From positions 62,001 to 126,000 of the forward strand of contig NZ_JAQFII010000001.1 in NCBI RefSeq assembly GCF_029504575.1: a stretch of DNA of 64,000 nucleotides, read 5' to 3'. The notes under the pieces are model-generated. The model was not told the DNA's origin, did not search any database, and saw nothing but the letters and a program-made list of their open reading frames with translations. The stretch is from Streptomyces sp. SPB162. Lineage in GTDB: Bacteria; Actinomycetota; Actinomycetes; Streptomycetales; Streptomycetaceae. This document shows, piece by piece, positions 32,929 through 40,782 of the stretch (positions are counted from its first letter, which is position 1; every line of letters begins with the position of its first letter). A program made the position numbers and the translations under genes.

Positions 32929-33222
32929 ATGTCCCGTATCGCCCAGGCAGCCGCCATCACCGCCGCAGCCGGCGCCGTCCTGGCCGCCGGCGCAGGTATC
33001 GCCGCCGCGGATGCCGACGCCCACGCCGCAGCCGTAGGCTCCCCCGGTGTCCTGTCCGGCAACCTCCTGCAGGTACCGGTCCACATCCCGGTCAACGTCT
33101 GCGGCAACACCATCGACGTCATCGGTCTCCTGAACCCGGCGTTCGGCAACACCTGCCAGAACATCGACGGCCAGCACGGCACCGACGACGACAACGACAC
33201 GTGGGCCGGTCAGAACCACTGA
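32929..33222 (+). CDS. chp: Short chaplin
   Basis: The protein has 97 residues. After a signal peptide (ITAAAGAVLAAGAGIAAA) one chaplin domain follows: SPGVLSGNLLQVPVHIPVNV, then CGNTIDVIGLLNPAFGNTC with the two conserved cysteines. The last 20 residues (QNIDGQHGTDDDNDTWAGQNH) form an Asp-rich extension not usual for short chaplins. Chaplins are amyloid-forming surface proteins that lower surface tension during aerial growth. CCAAGGAGA precedes ATG 32929. No sortase motif is present, so it is a short type. Confidence 0.95.
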   Translation: MSRIAQAAAITAAAGAVLAAGAGIAAADADAHAAAVGSPGVLSGNLLQVPVHIPVNVCGNTIDVIGLLNPAFGNTCQNIDGQHGTDDDNDTWAGQNH

Positions 33223-33247
33223 CCGCCACCACCCCCGCAACACCACC

Positions 33248-33281
33248 GGCCCCCCTCCACGGCTTGCCGCGGAGGGGGGCC
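33248..33281. terminator. 11-bp G/C stem-loop
   Basis: Perfect arms 33248-33258 and 33271-33281 lie between the chaplin and the convergent DUF4235 gene and serve both directions. Confidence 0.8.
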
Positions 33282-33310
33282 GAGCCGTGTCCTGTGCGGC
33301 AGGACGCCGC

Positions 33311-33583
33311 TCAGTCACCCGGCCAGGTACCGGTGACCCGGCGCCAGCCGGCCGCTCCGCCGCGCTGAACCGCCGCCCGGACCACCGCGACGATCAGGCC
33401 TTGGACGGCCGCGGCGGCGAGCACCTCACCCCAGCCGTGGTCCTGTTCCAGGGGCTGCGGGGCGTCCCGACCGGGGCCGACGTGGTCCCAGATCTTCCGG
33501 AAGACCAGTCCGGCCAGGGTGCCGCCCACCAACCCCACGACGAGGCCGACCGGTTTGTACACGACATTCGCTGCCTTGGGCAT
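33311..33583 (-). CDS. DUF4235 small membrane protein
   Basis: The protein has 90 residues. The start MPKAANVVYKPVGLVVGLVG with one membrane segment and the second hydrophobic part (VLAAAAVQGLIVAVVRAAVQ) is the DUF4235 pattern seen across actinomycetes. Function unknown. GAAGGT precedes ATG 33583. Confidence 0.85.
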   Translation of the reverse strand: MPKAANVVYKPVGLVVGLVGGTLAGLVFRKIWDHVGPGRDAPQPLEQDHGWGEVLAAAAVQGLIVAVVRAAVQRGGAAGWRRVTGTWPGD

Positions 33584-33665
33584 GTTGTACCTTCTCTCGG
33601 CTCGGGCATTCCCACGTCACGGGTTCGGGTCCGTTTCCCTCTCCAACCGTTCCCGGCTCTGCCGC

Positions 33666-34550
33666 TCACGCTGCGGCACGACGCTGTAGCGGGGGGTCAT
33701 CGGCCGAGGCGATGCCGGCCTGGAAGACACCGAAGCGCGTGCAGGCCGAACCGGTGAGCAGGCTCAGTACGGCGGCTACGGCGGCTGCGGCGGCCACGCG
33801 ACCGGTGCGCGCCGACAGCACCGCACCGAGTCCGCCCGCCGCGGTGAGCACTTCGGCAGCGCGCATGAGCCGTCCCGCCGAGCCGGTCCGGTAGGTCTCG
33901 GCCACGATTCCCAGCCGCCGTTCCATGACATGGGCGGTGGCCAGGTCGGCGATGGCCGCCAGGACCGCGGCGCGGCGCGCCGGACCGGTCTCCGTGCCGG
34001 GACCCACGACGAGCGCCATGCCCGCGGCGGCGGCCGTCGCGGAGCCCGCGAACAGGTACGGCAGCTCACGGTGCGCGTCGTGCCAGGCCGGCACGGCGGT
34101 GTCGGCGGCGAGCACGGCGGTGTACGCCGCCAGGGCCGGCCCGAGCAGAGCCGCGGTGGCGGTGGCGGCGGCGCCGGTCCGCGGCAGTCTGCCGGTCACC
34201 GCGGTGAGGGCCGCCGTCCCTGCGGCGGGCCCGTACGCCGCGAGCAGCCAGGAGCCCATGCTCATCGGCGAGGTGGGCTTGAACACCCGCAGCATGTTCG
34301 CGAACCGGTCGGGGCGTCCGAGGTCGTGCACGAGGGCGGCCGCCGACAGCGTCACCGCGGCCAGCGACGAGACCTTCATCGCCTTCGCCGTGACCGGCCG
34401 GCCGGTCAGCTGTGCCGCGGCGCCGAGCACCGATCCGGCGCCGGCCAGGCCACCGAGGAAGAAGTAGCCGGCGATGTCGCGGGCCTCCCAGGACGGGGCC
34501 TTGATCACCGGTCTGCCGTAGGAGGACTGGAACTCGGCCCGCGGCACCAT
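33666..34550 (-). CDS. NrfD/PsrC-family polysulfide-reductase-like membrane subunit
   Basis: The protein has 294 residues, with eight hydrophobic segments. Family features are SYYGRPVIKAPSWEARDIA-like start (here SSYGRPVIKAPSWEARDIAG), GYFFLGGLAGAGS, LVHDLGRPDRFANMLRVFKP and SPMSMGSWLL. In actinomycete formate-dehydrogenase operons this subunit anchors the catalytic and 4Fe-4S subunits in the membrane and passes electrons to quinone. Here both partners are missing; only a stump of the catalytic subunit is left in frame upstream. GAGGAACTC precedes ATG 34550. Without partners it is probably non-functional or recruited elsewhere. Confidence 0.85.
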   Translation of the reverse strand: MVPRAEFQSSYGRPVIKAPSWEARDIAGYFFLGGLAGAGSVLGAAAQLTGRPVTAKAMKVSSLAAVTLSAAALVHDLGRPDRFANMLRVFKPTSPMSMGSWLLAAYGPAAGTAALTAVTGRLPRTGAAATATAALLGPALAAYTAVLAADTAVPAWHDAHRELPYLFAGSATAAAAGMALVVGPGTETGPARRAAVLAAIADLATAHVMERRLGIVAETYRTGSAGRLMRAAEVLTAAGGLGAVLSARTGRVAAAAAVAAVLSLLTGSACTRFGVFQAGIASADDPPLQRRAAA

Positions 34551-34823
34551 GAGTTCCTCACCCCGGCGCTTGCGCCGACCGCCGCCGCGACCCGCCCGGA
34601 GCGCGTCGGGCCGTGCTTCCCGTCCGGGTCGGGCGTCGTGGATCCCGCCCCGGTAGCCCACGGCGCAGTACGGGCAGATCGACCCCACCACCCGGTCGGC
34701 GCCCGCGGTGCGGGCTGCCTTCGGCTGCCCCGATTGCGCGGCGGCGCCCCTGCCCAGCGGATCCGTCCCCGTGAGCTGCCGGTACACGGGCCAGCCCTGG
34801 ATCAGTGTGCGGACGCCCATCAT
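34551..34823 (-). pseudogene. Formate dehydrogenase catalytic subunit, N-terminal stump fused in frame to nrfD
   Basis: The first 56 codons (34656-34823) read MGVRTLIQGWPVYRQLTGTD, PLGRGAAAQSG and VVGSICPYCAVG, the start of actinomycete molybdopterin formate dehydrogenases up to the first cysteines of the 4Fe-4S motif. Similarity stops there; about 35 Arg/Gly-rich codons follow and run in frame, without stop, into the NrfD gene. The rest of the subunit (about 700 residues) and the ferredoxin subunit are deleted. Two copies of CGATACGAAACCCGC (34830 and 34855) lie just upstream of the start. Confidence 0.8.
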
Positions 34824-34976
34824 GCCCTCCGATACGAAACCCGCCGGTACCCGCCGATACGAAACCCGCTGATGGCGGACCGGCTGCCCCATCACTCTGC
34901 GGCCACCCGGGCCGCCGCGCATCCGCGTCGGGCCGTTGGGGTCCCGGAGCACCCGCGGTGGTGTCGCGGGGACGGA

Positions 34977-35365
34977 CTACGCGCCGGCGGCGAAGAACTC
35001 GGTCAGGGAGGCGACGAGGGCGTCCGGTGCCTGTTCCGCCACATGGTGACCGGAGTCGATGCCGTGGCCACGGACATCGGGTGCCCAGTCGCGCCAGATG
35101 CGCAGCGGGTCTCCGTAGAGCTCCGAGAGGTCGTCCCGCAGCGACCACAGGACCAGCGCGGGGCACTGGATCCGAACGCCCGCCTCCCGATCCGCCTCCT
35201 CGTGTCGTTGGTCGATGGTCAGACCGGCTCGGTAGTCCTCGAGCATGGCGCGCACCACCCGGGGGTTCCTGACCGCCGCACGCCATTCGTCGTAGTTCTC
35301 CCGCCCCGTGCTCAGCGGGTCGCCGTGGTACCAGCTGTCCGGGTCCGCGTTGATGACGCCGCGAG
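34977..35365 (-). pseudogene. Alpha/beta hydrolase (haloacetate-dehalogenase-like), C-terminal remnant
   Basis: About 129 codons match the last part of fluoroacetate-dehalogenase-like hydrolases: NADPDSWYHGDP, VRAMLEDYRAGLTIDQRHEE, CPALVLWSLRDDLSELYGDP and the catalytic His in IDSGHHVAEQAPDAL. The N-terminal half with the nucleophile elbow is gone; the upstream frame is open but unrelated. There is no suitable start codon at the break. The neighbouring FDH stump and this gene may share a deletion history. Confidence 0.8.
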
Positions 35366-35425
35366 GCCGGGGGCGGCCTGCCGGGCCCCTCCCCCCGGGG
35401 AGAGGTCTCACCGTGCGACGGGCGC

Positions 35426-35974
35426 TCACATCCGCTGCGCCAGACCCGGGTACGTGACGACGAGGCCGTCGGCGTCGAGGGTCAGGTCCGCCCGGTAGGT
35501 GCCCGAGGCGTAGCGCACGCGCTGCGCACCGAGGTGCGTGTACGTCTGCCGGTTGGGCCGGACCACGAGGCCGGGGACCTGGATCCAGGCCATCAGGAAG
35601 TCCCGCTCGCCCGGTCGGCGCTGGAGGGCGTGGCGCAGCACGGGCATCGTGTTGGTCAGCGGCGACAGTCCGAGGTCGCAGTCGAGAGCGCCGTCGAGGT
35701 CGGGCGCGGGTGCTCCGTTCACCGTCCAGCGCCCGTCCAGCGCCCGGCACAGCTCCAACTCGACCGTCCCGCTCGCGGTGTCGGCGGTGGCCAGCAGCCT
35801 GCGGGTCACGAAGTCCTCAGCGGTGTCGAGTTCGTACGTGATCCAGTAGGGCTCGGGCACCGTGCCGACCACCCGGCCGCGCGCCCGCAGCGTGCTGCCG
35901 TCGATGTCGATCCACGCCGTCTCGTACCCGCCGCTCTCCTCGACCGCCCAGGTCACGGCATGAGATCCGGTCAT
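35426..35974 (-). CDS. Putative glycolipid-binding domain protein
   Basis: The protein has 182 residues. It matches the Glycolipid_bind family: WIDIDGSTLRARGRVVG, PYWITYELDTAEDFVTRRLL, DIDLGLSPLTNTMPVLR-like (here DCDLGLSPLTNTMPVLRHAL) and YASGTYRADLTLDADGLVVT. The family is defined by a Pseudomonas regulator-linked protein; activity is uncertain. Start ATG 35974. It precedes the truncated hydrolase and is apparently intact. Confidence 0.8.
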   Translation of the reverse strand: MTGSHAVTWAVEESGGYETAWIDIDGSTLRARGRVVGTVPEPYWITYELDTAEDFVTRRLLATADTASGTVELELCRALDGRWTVNGAPAPDLDGALDCDLGLSPLTNTMPVLRHALQRRPGERDFLMAWIQVPGLVVRPNRQTYTHLGAQRVRYASGTYRADLTLDADGLVVTYPGLAQRM

Positions 35975-36043
35975 CGTGCCATCGTAACGAGGGGCATGGG
36001 CCGTTCCCGGGTAGCCGATCGGCTGTGTCGGGCCGCGCACGGA

Positions 36044-36087
36044 CGAGGTGGCCGGGACTGGCTGCGAAGCCTGTCCCGGCCACCTCG
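36044..36087. terminator. Perfect 15-bp stem-loop terminator
   Basis: Arms 36044-36058 and 36073-36087 with a 14-nt loop lie 26 nt past the stop of the membrane protein gene at 36113 (minus strand). Confidence 0.8.
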
Positions 36088-36112
36088 TATCGAACGCTCG
36101 TATCGGACGCTC

Positions 36113-37057
36113 TCAGGAGTTGCGGACGACCGTGCGCGGCCGCTGCCTGAGTAGCAGCGCCGTCGCCGCCAGGAGGGCCGCGGCGATCGCGCAGGCCACG
36201 GCGAGGCCGGTCGCACCGGTGAACGTGCCTCCCCAGCTGTCCCGGAGCACGGAGACGGAGCTGAAGGCCGGGGCGAAGGAGTGCACCGCCACGGTGACCA
36301 CGGCCGCTGCCGCGCTGGCCGCCCAGATCCACACCGTGTCCCGCATGGCCAGCAGACCCGCCAGGATCAGGCAGAGCAGGGCGATGCCGAGGGAGATCCC
36401 CGCCGCCACGTCACCGGTGCGCAGTCCCGCGATGTCGGAGGGCAGGTGGATCGCTCCGATCACCAGCAGTGCCGCGGCGGCGGGCCAGCGCAGCACGGAC
36501 CGCGTGGACGAGGCCGCCGCGGGTCCGCGCGCGAACGCGGTCGTGGCCTCGGCGCCCGAGGCGCCCCGACCTTTCGCGAACCGCGCGGTGTTCAAAGCGG
36601 CCAGAGCGCCTGCGGTGGGACGACGGGGAGCGACCGCGGCGTTGAGGGCACCGCGGAGGTCGGTCGGCCGCTCGTCGAGGCAGGCGACGGCTTGCAGCGG
36701 CTCCGCTTCGCCCCGGTCGGTGGAGAAGATGGTGAGCAGCTCCGCCACCTCCTCGATGGGGCGTCCCATCGCCGCCGCCCGCAGCGCCTTCTCGGCGTCG
36801 CCGGCCTTGTGCGGGGGCTTGTTCAGCAGGCCGACGAGTTCGCAGACCTCGGGCAGCGGCCGGGACACGGCAGCCAGTCGCAGGGCCTCGTCGCCGAGGG
36901 GCGGGAACCCGCCGCTCTCGTTGAGCAGGGTCACCAGCGCGGCGACCTCGTCCAGGGATCGCATGGTCGCCACGGCCCGAAGGAGGGTGACGCGGTCTTC
37001 CTCGCCCGGGCCTATCGCGAAGCGTTCGTTTTGGGGTGAGCTGAGATCAGTTGCCAT
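36113..37057 (-). CDS. Hypothetical membrane protein with helical repeats in its N-terminal half
   Basis: The protein has 314 residues. Residues 20-130 hold three similar units of about 35-40 residues (for example RSLDEVAALVTLLNESGG, RPLPEVCELVGLLNKPPH and RPIEEVAELLTIFSTD), likely an alpha-helical repeat for protein contact. Residues 185-305 contain four membrane segments (AAALLVIGAIHLPSDIAGL onward). AAAGGAAA precedes ATG 37057. This type is known from Streptomyces without function. Repeats plus membrane anchor suggest a scaffold; this is only a guess. Confidence 0.6.
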   Translation of the reverse strand: MATDLSSPQNERFAIGPGEEDRVTLLRAVATMRSLDEVAALVTLLNESGGFPPLGDEALRLAAVSRPLPEVCELVGLLNKPPHKAGDAEKALRAAAMGRPIEEVAELLTIFSTDRGEAEPLQAVACLDERPTDLRGALNAAVAPRRPTAGALAALNTARFAKGRGASGAEATTAFARGPAAASSTRSVLRWPAAAALLVIGAIHLPSDIAGLRTGDVAAGISLGIALLCLILAGLLAMRDTVWIWAASAAAAVVTVAVHSFAPAFSSVSVLRDSWGGTFTGATGLAVACAIAAALLAATALLLRQRPRTVVRNS

Positions 37058-37311
37058 GTCGGGGTTTCCTTTGCGGAGCCATCGGGGCAAGGCCGCCTTC
37101 GGCCGCCACTGTGTGTCACACGCGACGCACAGTGAGTTCATAACAGCCGACATATCCGGTCCGCGCCATTCGGAGCGGCGAACGGTCGCACTATCGGAGC
37201 AACATCGCCTCGCGGCGTCACGATGTCCACGAAGGAACACCCGGGCCCCCGCGCGCGTCCGGTGCGGGTCCCGGGGCCGCCCGCGCCCGGGTGACGGGCG
37301 CACCGGCGCCG

Positions 37312-37908
37312 TCAGGGCGACGGCGGCAGCCGCAGTCCCCGAAGGAGCAGCTCGACCAGTCGGCGGGGGTCGTAGCGGGGGTCGCTGTCCCGTCCGATGC
37401 AGAGGTTGCCGATGCCGCGCATCAACTCATCGGCACGCGTACCGGGCCTGATCGCACCGGCATCGACCGCGGCGTCGAGCAGGTCTGCGCAGACGGGCAC
37501 CAGGCGGTCGAGGAAGTAGGTGTGGAGCGCCTCGAAGCCACTGCTGTCCGACTGCAGCGCGTTGGCGAGTCCGTGCTTCGTGACCAGGAAGTCGACGAAC
37601 AGGTCCACCCACTGACGCAGCGCCGCGAACGGGGAGTCGGCGGCGGCCAGCAGGCTGGGGCCGGCCTCGGCACATGCCTCGACCTGGTGGCGGTAGACGG
37701 CGACGACCAGGTCCGCCCGCGTCGGGAAGTGCCGGTAGATCGTCCCCATCCCGACGCCCGCCCGGGCCGCGATCTCGCGGATGGGCGCGTCGACGCCGGA
37801 GGTGACGAACACCGCGGCGGCGGCGTCGAGCAGCGTCTGGCGGTTGCGCAGCGCGTCGGCCCGCTTGCTGCGGGCCGGCACCTCCCCGGAGGGGCTTGCC
37901 GTGGGCAC
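37312..37908 (-). CDS. TetR-family repressor
   Basis: The protein has 198 residues. The HTH reads IREIAARAGVGMGTIYRHFP (about residues 43-62), typical for TetR/AcrR; the C-terminal domain resembles the SbtR-like TetR_C group (LFVDFLVTKHGLANALQ). GTG 37908 is 6 nt behind AAGGAG; GTG 37911 is the alternative. It is divergent from the hydrolase at 38072, and two palindromes in between are its likely operators. Confidence 0.88.
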   Translation of the reverse strand: MPTASPSGEVPARSKRADALRNRQTLLDAAAAVFVTSGVDAPIREIAARAGVGMGTIYRHFPTRADLVVAVYRHQVEACAEAGPSLLAAADSPFAALRQWVDLFVDFLVTKHGLANALQSDSSGFEALHTYFLDRLVPVCADLLDAAVDAGAIRPGTRADELMRGIGNLCIGRDSDPRYDPRRLVELLLRGLRLPPSP

Positions 37909-37930
37909 CACGCTCTCCTTCCGTCCGTCG

Positions 37931-37978
37931 TTGACAAAGCGGAACAGCGCTCCGTATATTAATCGGAACGACGCTCCG
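37931..37978 (+). promoter_or_regulatory. Strong -35/-10 promoter with two TetR operators
   Basis: TTGACA (37931-37936) and TATATT (37955-37960) are separated by 18 nt and point to the hydrolase gene. Two 15-bp imperfect palindromes, CGGAACAGCGCTCCG (37940-37954, inside the spacer) and CGGAACGACGCTCCG (37964-37978, just after the -10), are almost identical and 24 bp apart. Binding of TetR would block RNA polymerase directly. Confidence 0.75.
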
Positions 37979-38071
37979 CTTTGAGTCTAGCCGAGCCGGA
38001 CGTCCGCGACCGCCTCGCCCCGCCGGCCCCGTGGAGGACCCCCGGCCGGGGCCACGAAAGGAATACGCGAC

Positions 38072-39031
38072 ATGAGTGCACCGACCCACCCCGCCGACTA
38101 CGTCAGCTCCCCCACACCCGTCCTGTCGGTCAGCCCGGTAGTTCTGCCGGTTCCGGGCCGGGCCGTGGACCTGGAGGTGCGCGTCTCCGCACCCGTGACC
38201 GGGGACGGCTTGCCGGTCATCCTGCTCTCGCACGGCCAGGGCTACTCGAACCACCTCTCCTCACTGAACGGCTACGCCCCCCTCGTCAACTTCTGGGCGG
38301 CACACGGCTTCGCGGTGATCCAGCCCACCCATCTGAGCTCCACGACGCTTCGCCTGGACCCCGAGACCCCCGGGGCGCCGCTGCACTGGCGCTCGCGCGC
38401 CGAGGACATGACGCGGGTCCTCGACCGGCTCGACGCGATCGAGGCGGCCGTCCCGGCTCTTCGCGGCCGCCTCGACCACCGCAGGATCGCGGTGGCCGGA
38501 CACTCGATGGGCGGGCACACCGCGAGCCTGCTGCTGGGCGCCCGGCTCACCGACCCGCAGGACGGAACGGAAGTGGACCTGGCCGACCCCCGCATCACGG
38601 CCGGGGTGCTGCTGGCCGCGCCCGGCAGGGGTGGCGACGCGCTCACCGGAAGCATCGCCGAGAATTTTCCCTTCCTCCTGACCACGGACTTCTCCCGGAT
38701 GACGACCCCCACGCTCGTGGTCGCCGGCGACAAGGACGAGTCGGCCCACCTGACGGTCCGGGGCCCGGACTGGCACGCCGATCCCTACGTCCTCTCCCCC
38801 GGACCCAAGTCCCTGCTCACCCTGTTCGACGCGGAACACGGGCTCGGCGGGATCTCGGGATACGACGTCGCCGAGACCACGGACGAGAACCTCGAACGGG
38901 TGGCCGCGGTCCAGCGGCTCACCTGGGCCTACCTCCGCACCCGGCTCCACCCCGGCGACTCCGCCTGGCAGACGGCGTGTGGCGCGCTGGCGGCCGACCC
39001 GGCCGCGCTCGGACGAGTCGAGTCCAAGTAG
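38072..39031 (+). CDS. Alpha/beta hydrolase (dienelactone-hydrolase/chlorophyllase-like)
   Basis: The protein has 319 residues. The oxyanion region LPVILLSHGQGYSNHL and nucleophile elbow GHSMGGHTASLL are clear; the acid is probably in VVAGDKDES and the His in FDAEHGLGG. No signal peptide, so cytosolic. The gene is divergent from a TetR repressor and has a strong promoter covered by two operators; it is probably induced by the substrate. GAAAGGA precedes ATG 38072. The substrate is unknown, perhaps an ester or lactone xenobiotic. Confidence 0.85.
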   Translation: MSAPTHPADYVSSPTPVLSVSPVVLPVPGRAVDLEVRVSAPVTGDGLPVILLSHGQGYSNHLSSLNGYAPLVNFWAAHGFAVIQPTHLSSTTLRLDPETPGAPLHWRSRAEDMTRVLDRLDAIEAAVPALRGRLDHRRIAVAGHSMGGHTASLLLGARLTDPQDGTEVDLADPRITAGVLLAAPGRGGDALTGSIAENFPFLLTTDFSRMTTPTLVVAGDKDESAHLTVRGPDWHADPYVLSPGPKSLLTLFDAEHGLGGISGYDVAETTDENLERVAAVQRLTWAYLRTRLHPGDSAWQTACGALAADPAALGRVESK

Positions 39032-39231
39032 GCGGGCGGCCAGGGCAACCCTCCGCGGCGCACGGGGAGTCGACGGGGTCGGCTGCCGAGGTTCCGCTCC
39101 GAAGATCCCGGGTTCGTTCAGGGTGCGCAGCAGGGGCCGGCCGAGGGCCGCGCAGGGCGATCAGTGGTGCCAGGGCGATCCGCAGGGAGGCGTCGGCGAG
39201 GGCACCGCCGCCCCTGACCGGGGAGCAGCCG

Positions 39232-39297
39232 GCGTCCCGGTCGGCTTCCGGCGTCCCGGTCGGCTTCCGGCGTCCCGGTCGGCTTCCGGCGTCCCGC
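39232..39297. repeat. 19-bp tandem repeat, 3.4 copies
   Basis: The unit gcgtcccggtcggcttccg is repeated exactly at 39232, 39251 and 39270, with a partial fourth copy from 39289. It lies in the non-coding stretch between the hydrolase and the PRC-barrel gene. Period 19 is not a multiple of three, arguing against a coding origin. Confidence 0.9.
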
Positions 39298-39317
39298 TGG
39301 TTGCGCCGGACTGTCCG

Positions 39318-39668
39318 TCAGGCGCGGTGGGTTCCGTAGTAGCTCGCGATCTGCTGGTGATAGCCCAGGTCGCCGGCGTGCCTGTCCTTGTCGAACTCCG
39401 GGGAGTCCTTGATCTCGTCCTTGGTACGGGCGACGTGGATCTTCCGCTCCGCGAGGTCGATGGAGCGGATCGTGCCGGCCGGCAGCAGAACGTGCCGGCC
39501 GAAGATCCACACGCCGGTGTCGACGACGATGTGCGCGGACCCGGCGTCGTCGGAGTGCTTGTCGACCTTGCCGATGACGCCGTCGGTCGCTTCGACCTTG
39601 AAGCCGGTCAGGTCCGTTCCCGCCTCGTGACCCGCGGTCTCCCGGTATCCCCACATGCCGTCAGCCAC
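39318..39668 (-). CDS. PRC-barrel domain protein
   Basis: The protein has 116 residues. GTDLTGFKVEATDGVIGKVD and HIVVDTGVWIFGRHVLLPAG form the PRC-barrel; TKDEIKDSPEFDKDR is a conserved C-terminal element of the Streptomyces family. GTG 39668 follows GGAAGG by 7 nt. It is a small cytosolic protein; related proteins are linked to stress. It is one of two PRC-barrel genes in the window. Confidence 0.85.
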   Translation of the reverse strand: MADGMWGYRETAGHEAGTDLTGFKVEATDGVIGKVDKHSDDAGSAHIVVDTGVWIFGRHVLLPAGTIRSIDLAERKIHVARTKDEIKDSPEFDKDRHAGDLGYHQQIASYYGTHRA

Positions 39669-39735
39669 AAGAAGACCTTCCGTTGCCGTGCGATGTCGCG
39701 ATGGTGATCGGAATGACGACGGCATTCTGCAGCAC

Positions 39736-40045
39736 ATGATCACGTCATGCGGGGACCTGGACGATGCCGGAGTGGCGACAGCCGCGGCCCCCGCGGCCGC
39801 GGACGTGGTACGCGGCGTGTACGGCCGGCGGCTCGCCCGCATCGACAGGGGCGTCGGGGACTTCGCCACCGCCGCCGACGTCGAGGCCGAGAAGGCGATC
39901 CTCGACGTCATCCGCTCCACCCGACCCGACGACGCGGTACTCGGCGAGGGAGGGCGGCCGGCGGGGTGCCGCCGGGGCCACCCGCCGGTGGTGGGTGGAT
40001 CCCCGGTGCGGAACCCTGAGCTACGCCGTCGACACCATGCTCGGC
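39736..40045 (+). pseudogene. Inositol monophosphatase family, truncated and frameshifted
   Basis: From ATG 39736 the frame reads DVVRGVYGRRLARIDRGVGD, FATAADVEAEKAILDVIRS and PDDAVLGEGG, the N-terminal third of inositol-monophosphatase-like proteins. Near 39950 similarity changes frame and continues as GATRRWWVDPRCGTLSYAVD, which is the metal-binding region (normally WxVDPLDGTxNY; the Asp is already lost). The sequence ends where the SDR remnant begins. It is clearly inactive. Confidence 0.75.
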
Positions 40046-40055
40046 CCGTCCGCGA

Positions 40056-40730
40056 TCAGGCCGGCGAGCCGCCGGTCGCGTCGAGCCACTGCCCGGTGAC
40101 CCAACGGCCGTTGTCCGAGGCCAGGAAGGCCACGACGTCGGCGATGTCGGCCGGGGTGCCGACCCGGCCCAATGCCGACATGGCGGCCGCGCCCGCCCAA
40201 GCCTCGTCGCTCGCCCGCAGCCAGTCGGCGTTGACGTCCGTGTCCACGATCCCCGGCGCCACGGTGTTGACGGTGATCCCGCGGGCGCCCAGCAGCTTGG
40301 ACAGGTTCCCGGTGAACACGTCCAGCGCGCCCTTGGTCATCGAGTAGGCGATCAGTTCCGGCATCACCGCGGCGTGGGTGAGGCCCGTCGAGACGTTGAT
40401 GACGCGTCCGCCGTCACGGAGCCGGTCGACGCCCAGTTGGGTCAGGAAGAACGGTGCCTTCGCGTTGACCGCGAACAGCCGGTCGTACTCCGCCTCCCCG
40501 ATCTCCGAGAACGACTTCGAGGTGCCGATGCCCGCGTTGTTGACGAGGATGTCCAGACCCTCCGCGTGCTGGTCGAAGGCGGCCCAGAGAGCCCCCGCGT
40601 CTCCGGGCAGCCCCAGTTCCACACCGAGCGCGAAGACGGTGCCGCCCGCCGCCTCGATGGTGGCCACGGTCTCCTCGGCCGCCGCCCGGTTGCTGCCGTA
40701 GTGCACGCCCACGACGGCTCCGGTCCGGGC
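40056..40730 (-). pseudogene. Short-chain dehydrogenase/reductase lacking its N-terminus
   Basis: The frame matches an SDR from the second strand on: GVHYGSNRAAAEETVATIEA, ILVNNAGIGTSKSF, VINVSTGLT, catalytic Y-x3-K as YSMTKGALDVF and GRWVTGQWLDATGG. The first 35-40 residues with the cofactor motif TGxxxGIG are missing and replaced by an Ala/Arg-rich sequence after a stop codon. A short product could start at GTG 40712, but it could not bind NAD(P). The end is intact. Confidence 0.75.
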
Positions 40731-40782
40731 GGGCGCCGTCGCAGGGCGTCCGCCCGAACCGGCTCATGACCGGGTCACCGGG

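Noticed and set aside
39160..39300. Plus-strand frame encoding a repeated PVGFRRPGRLPASR peptide
   Set aside because: It arises from the 19-bp DNA repeat and has neither start context nor domain.
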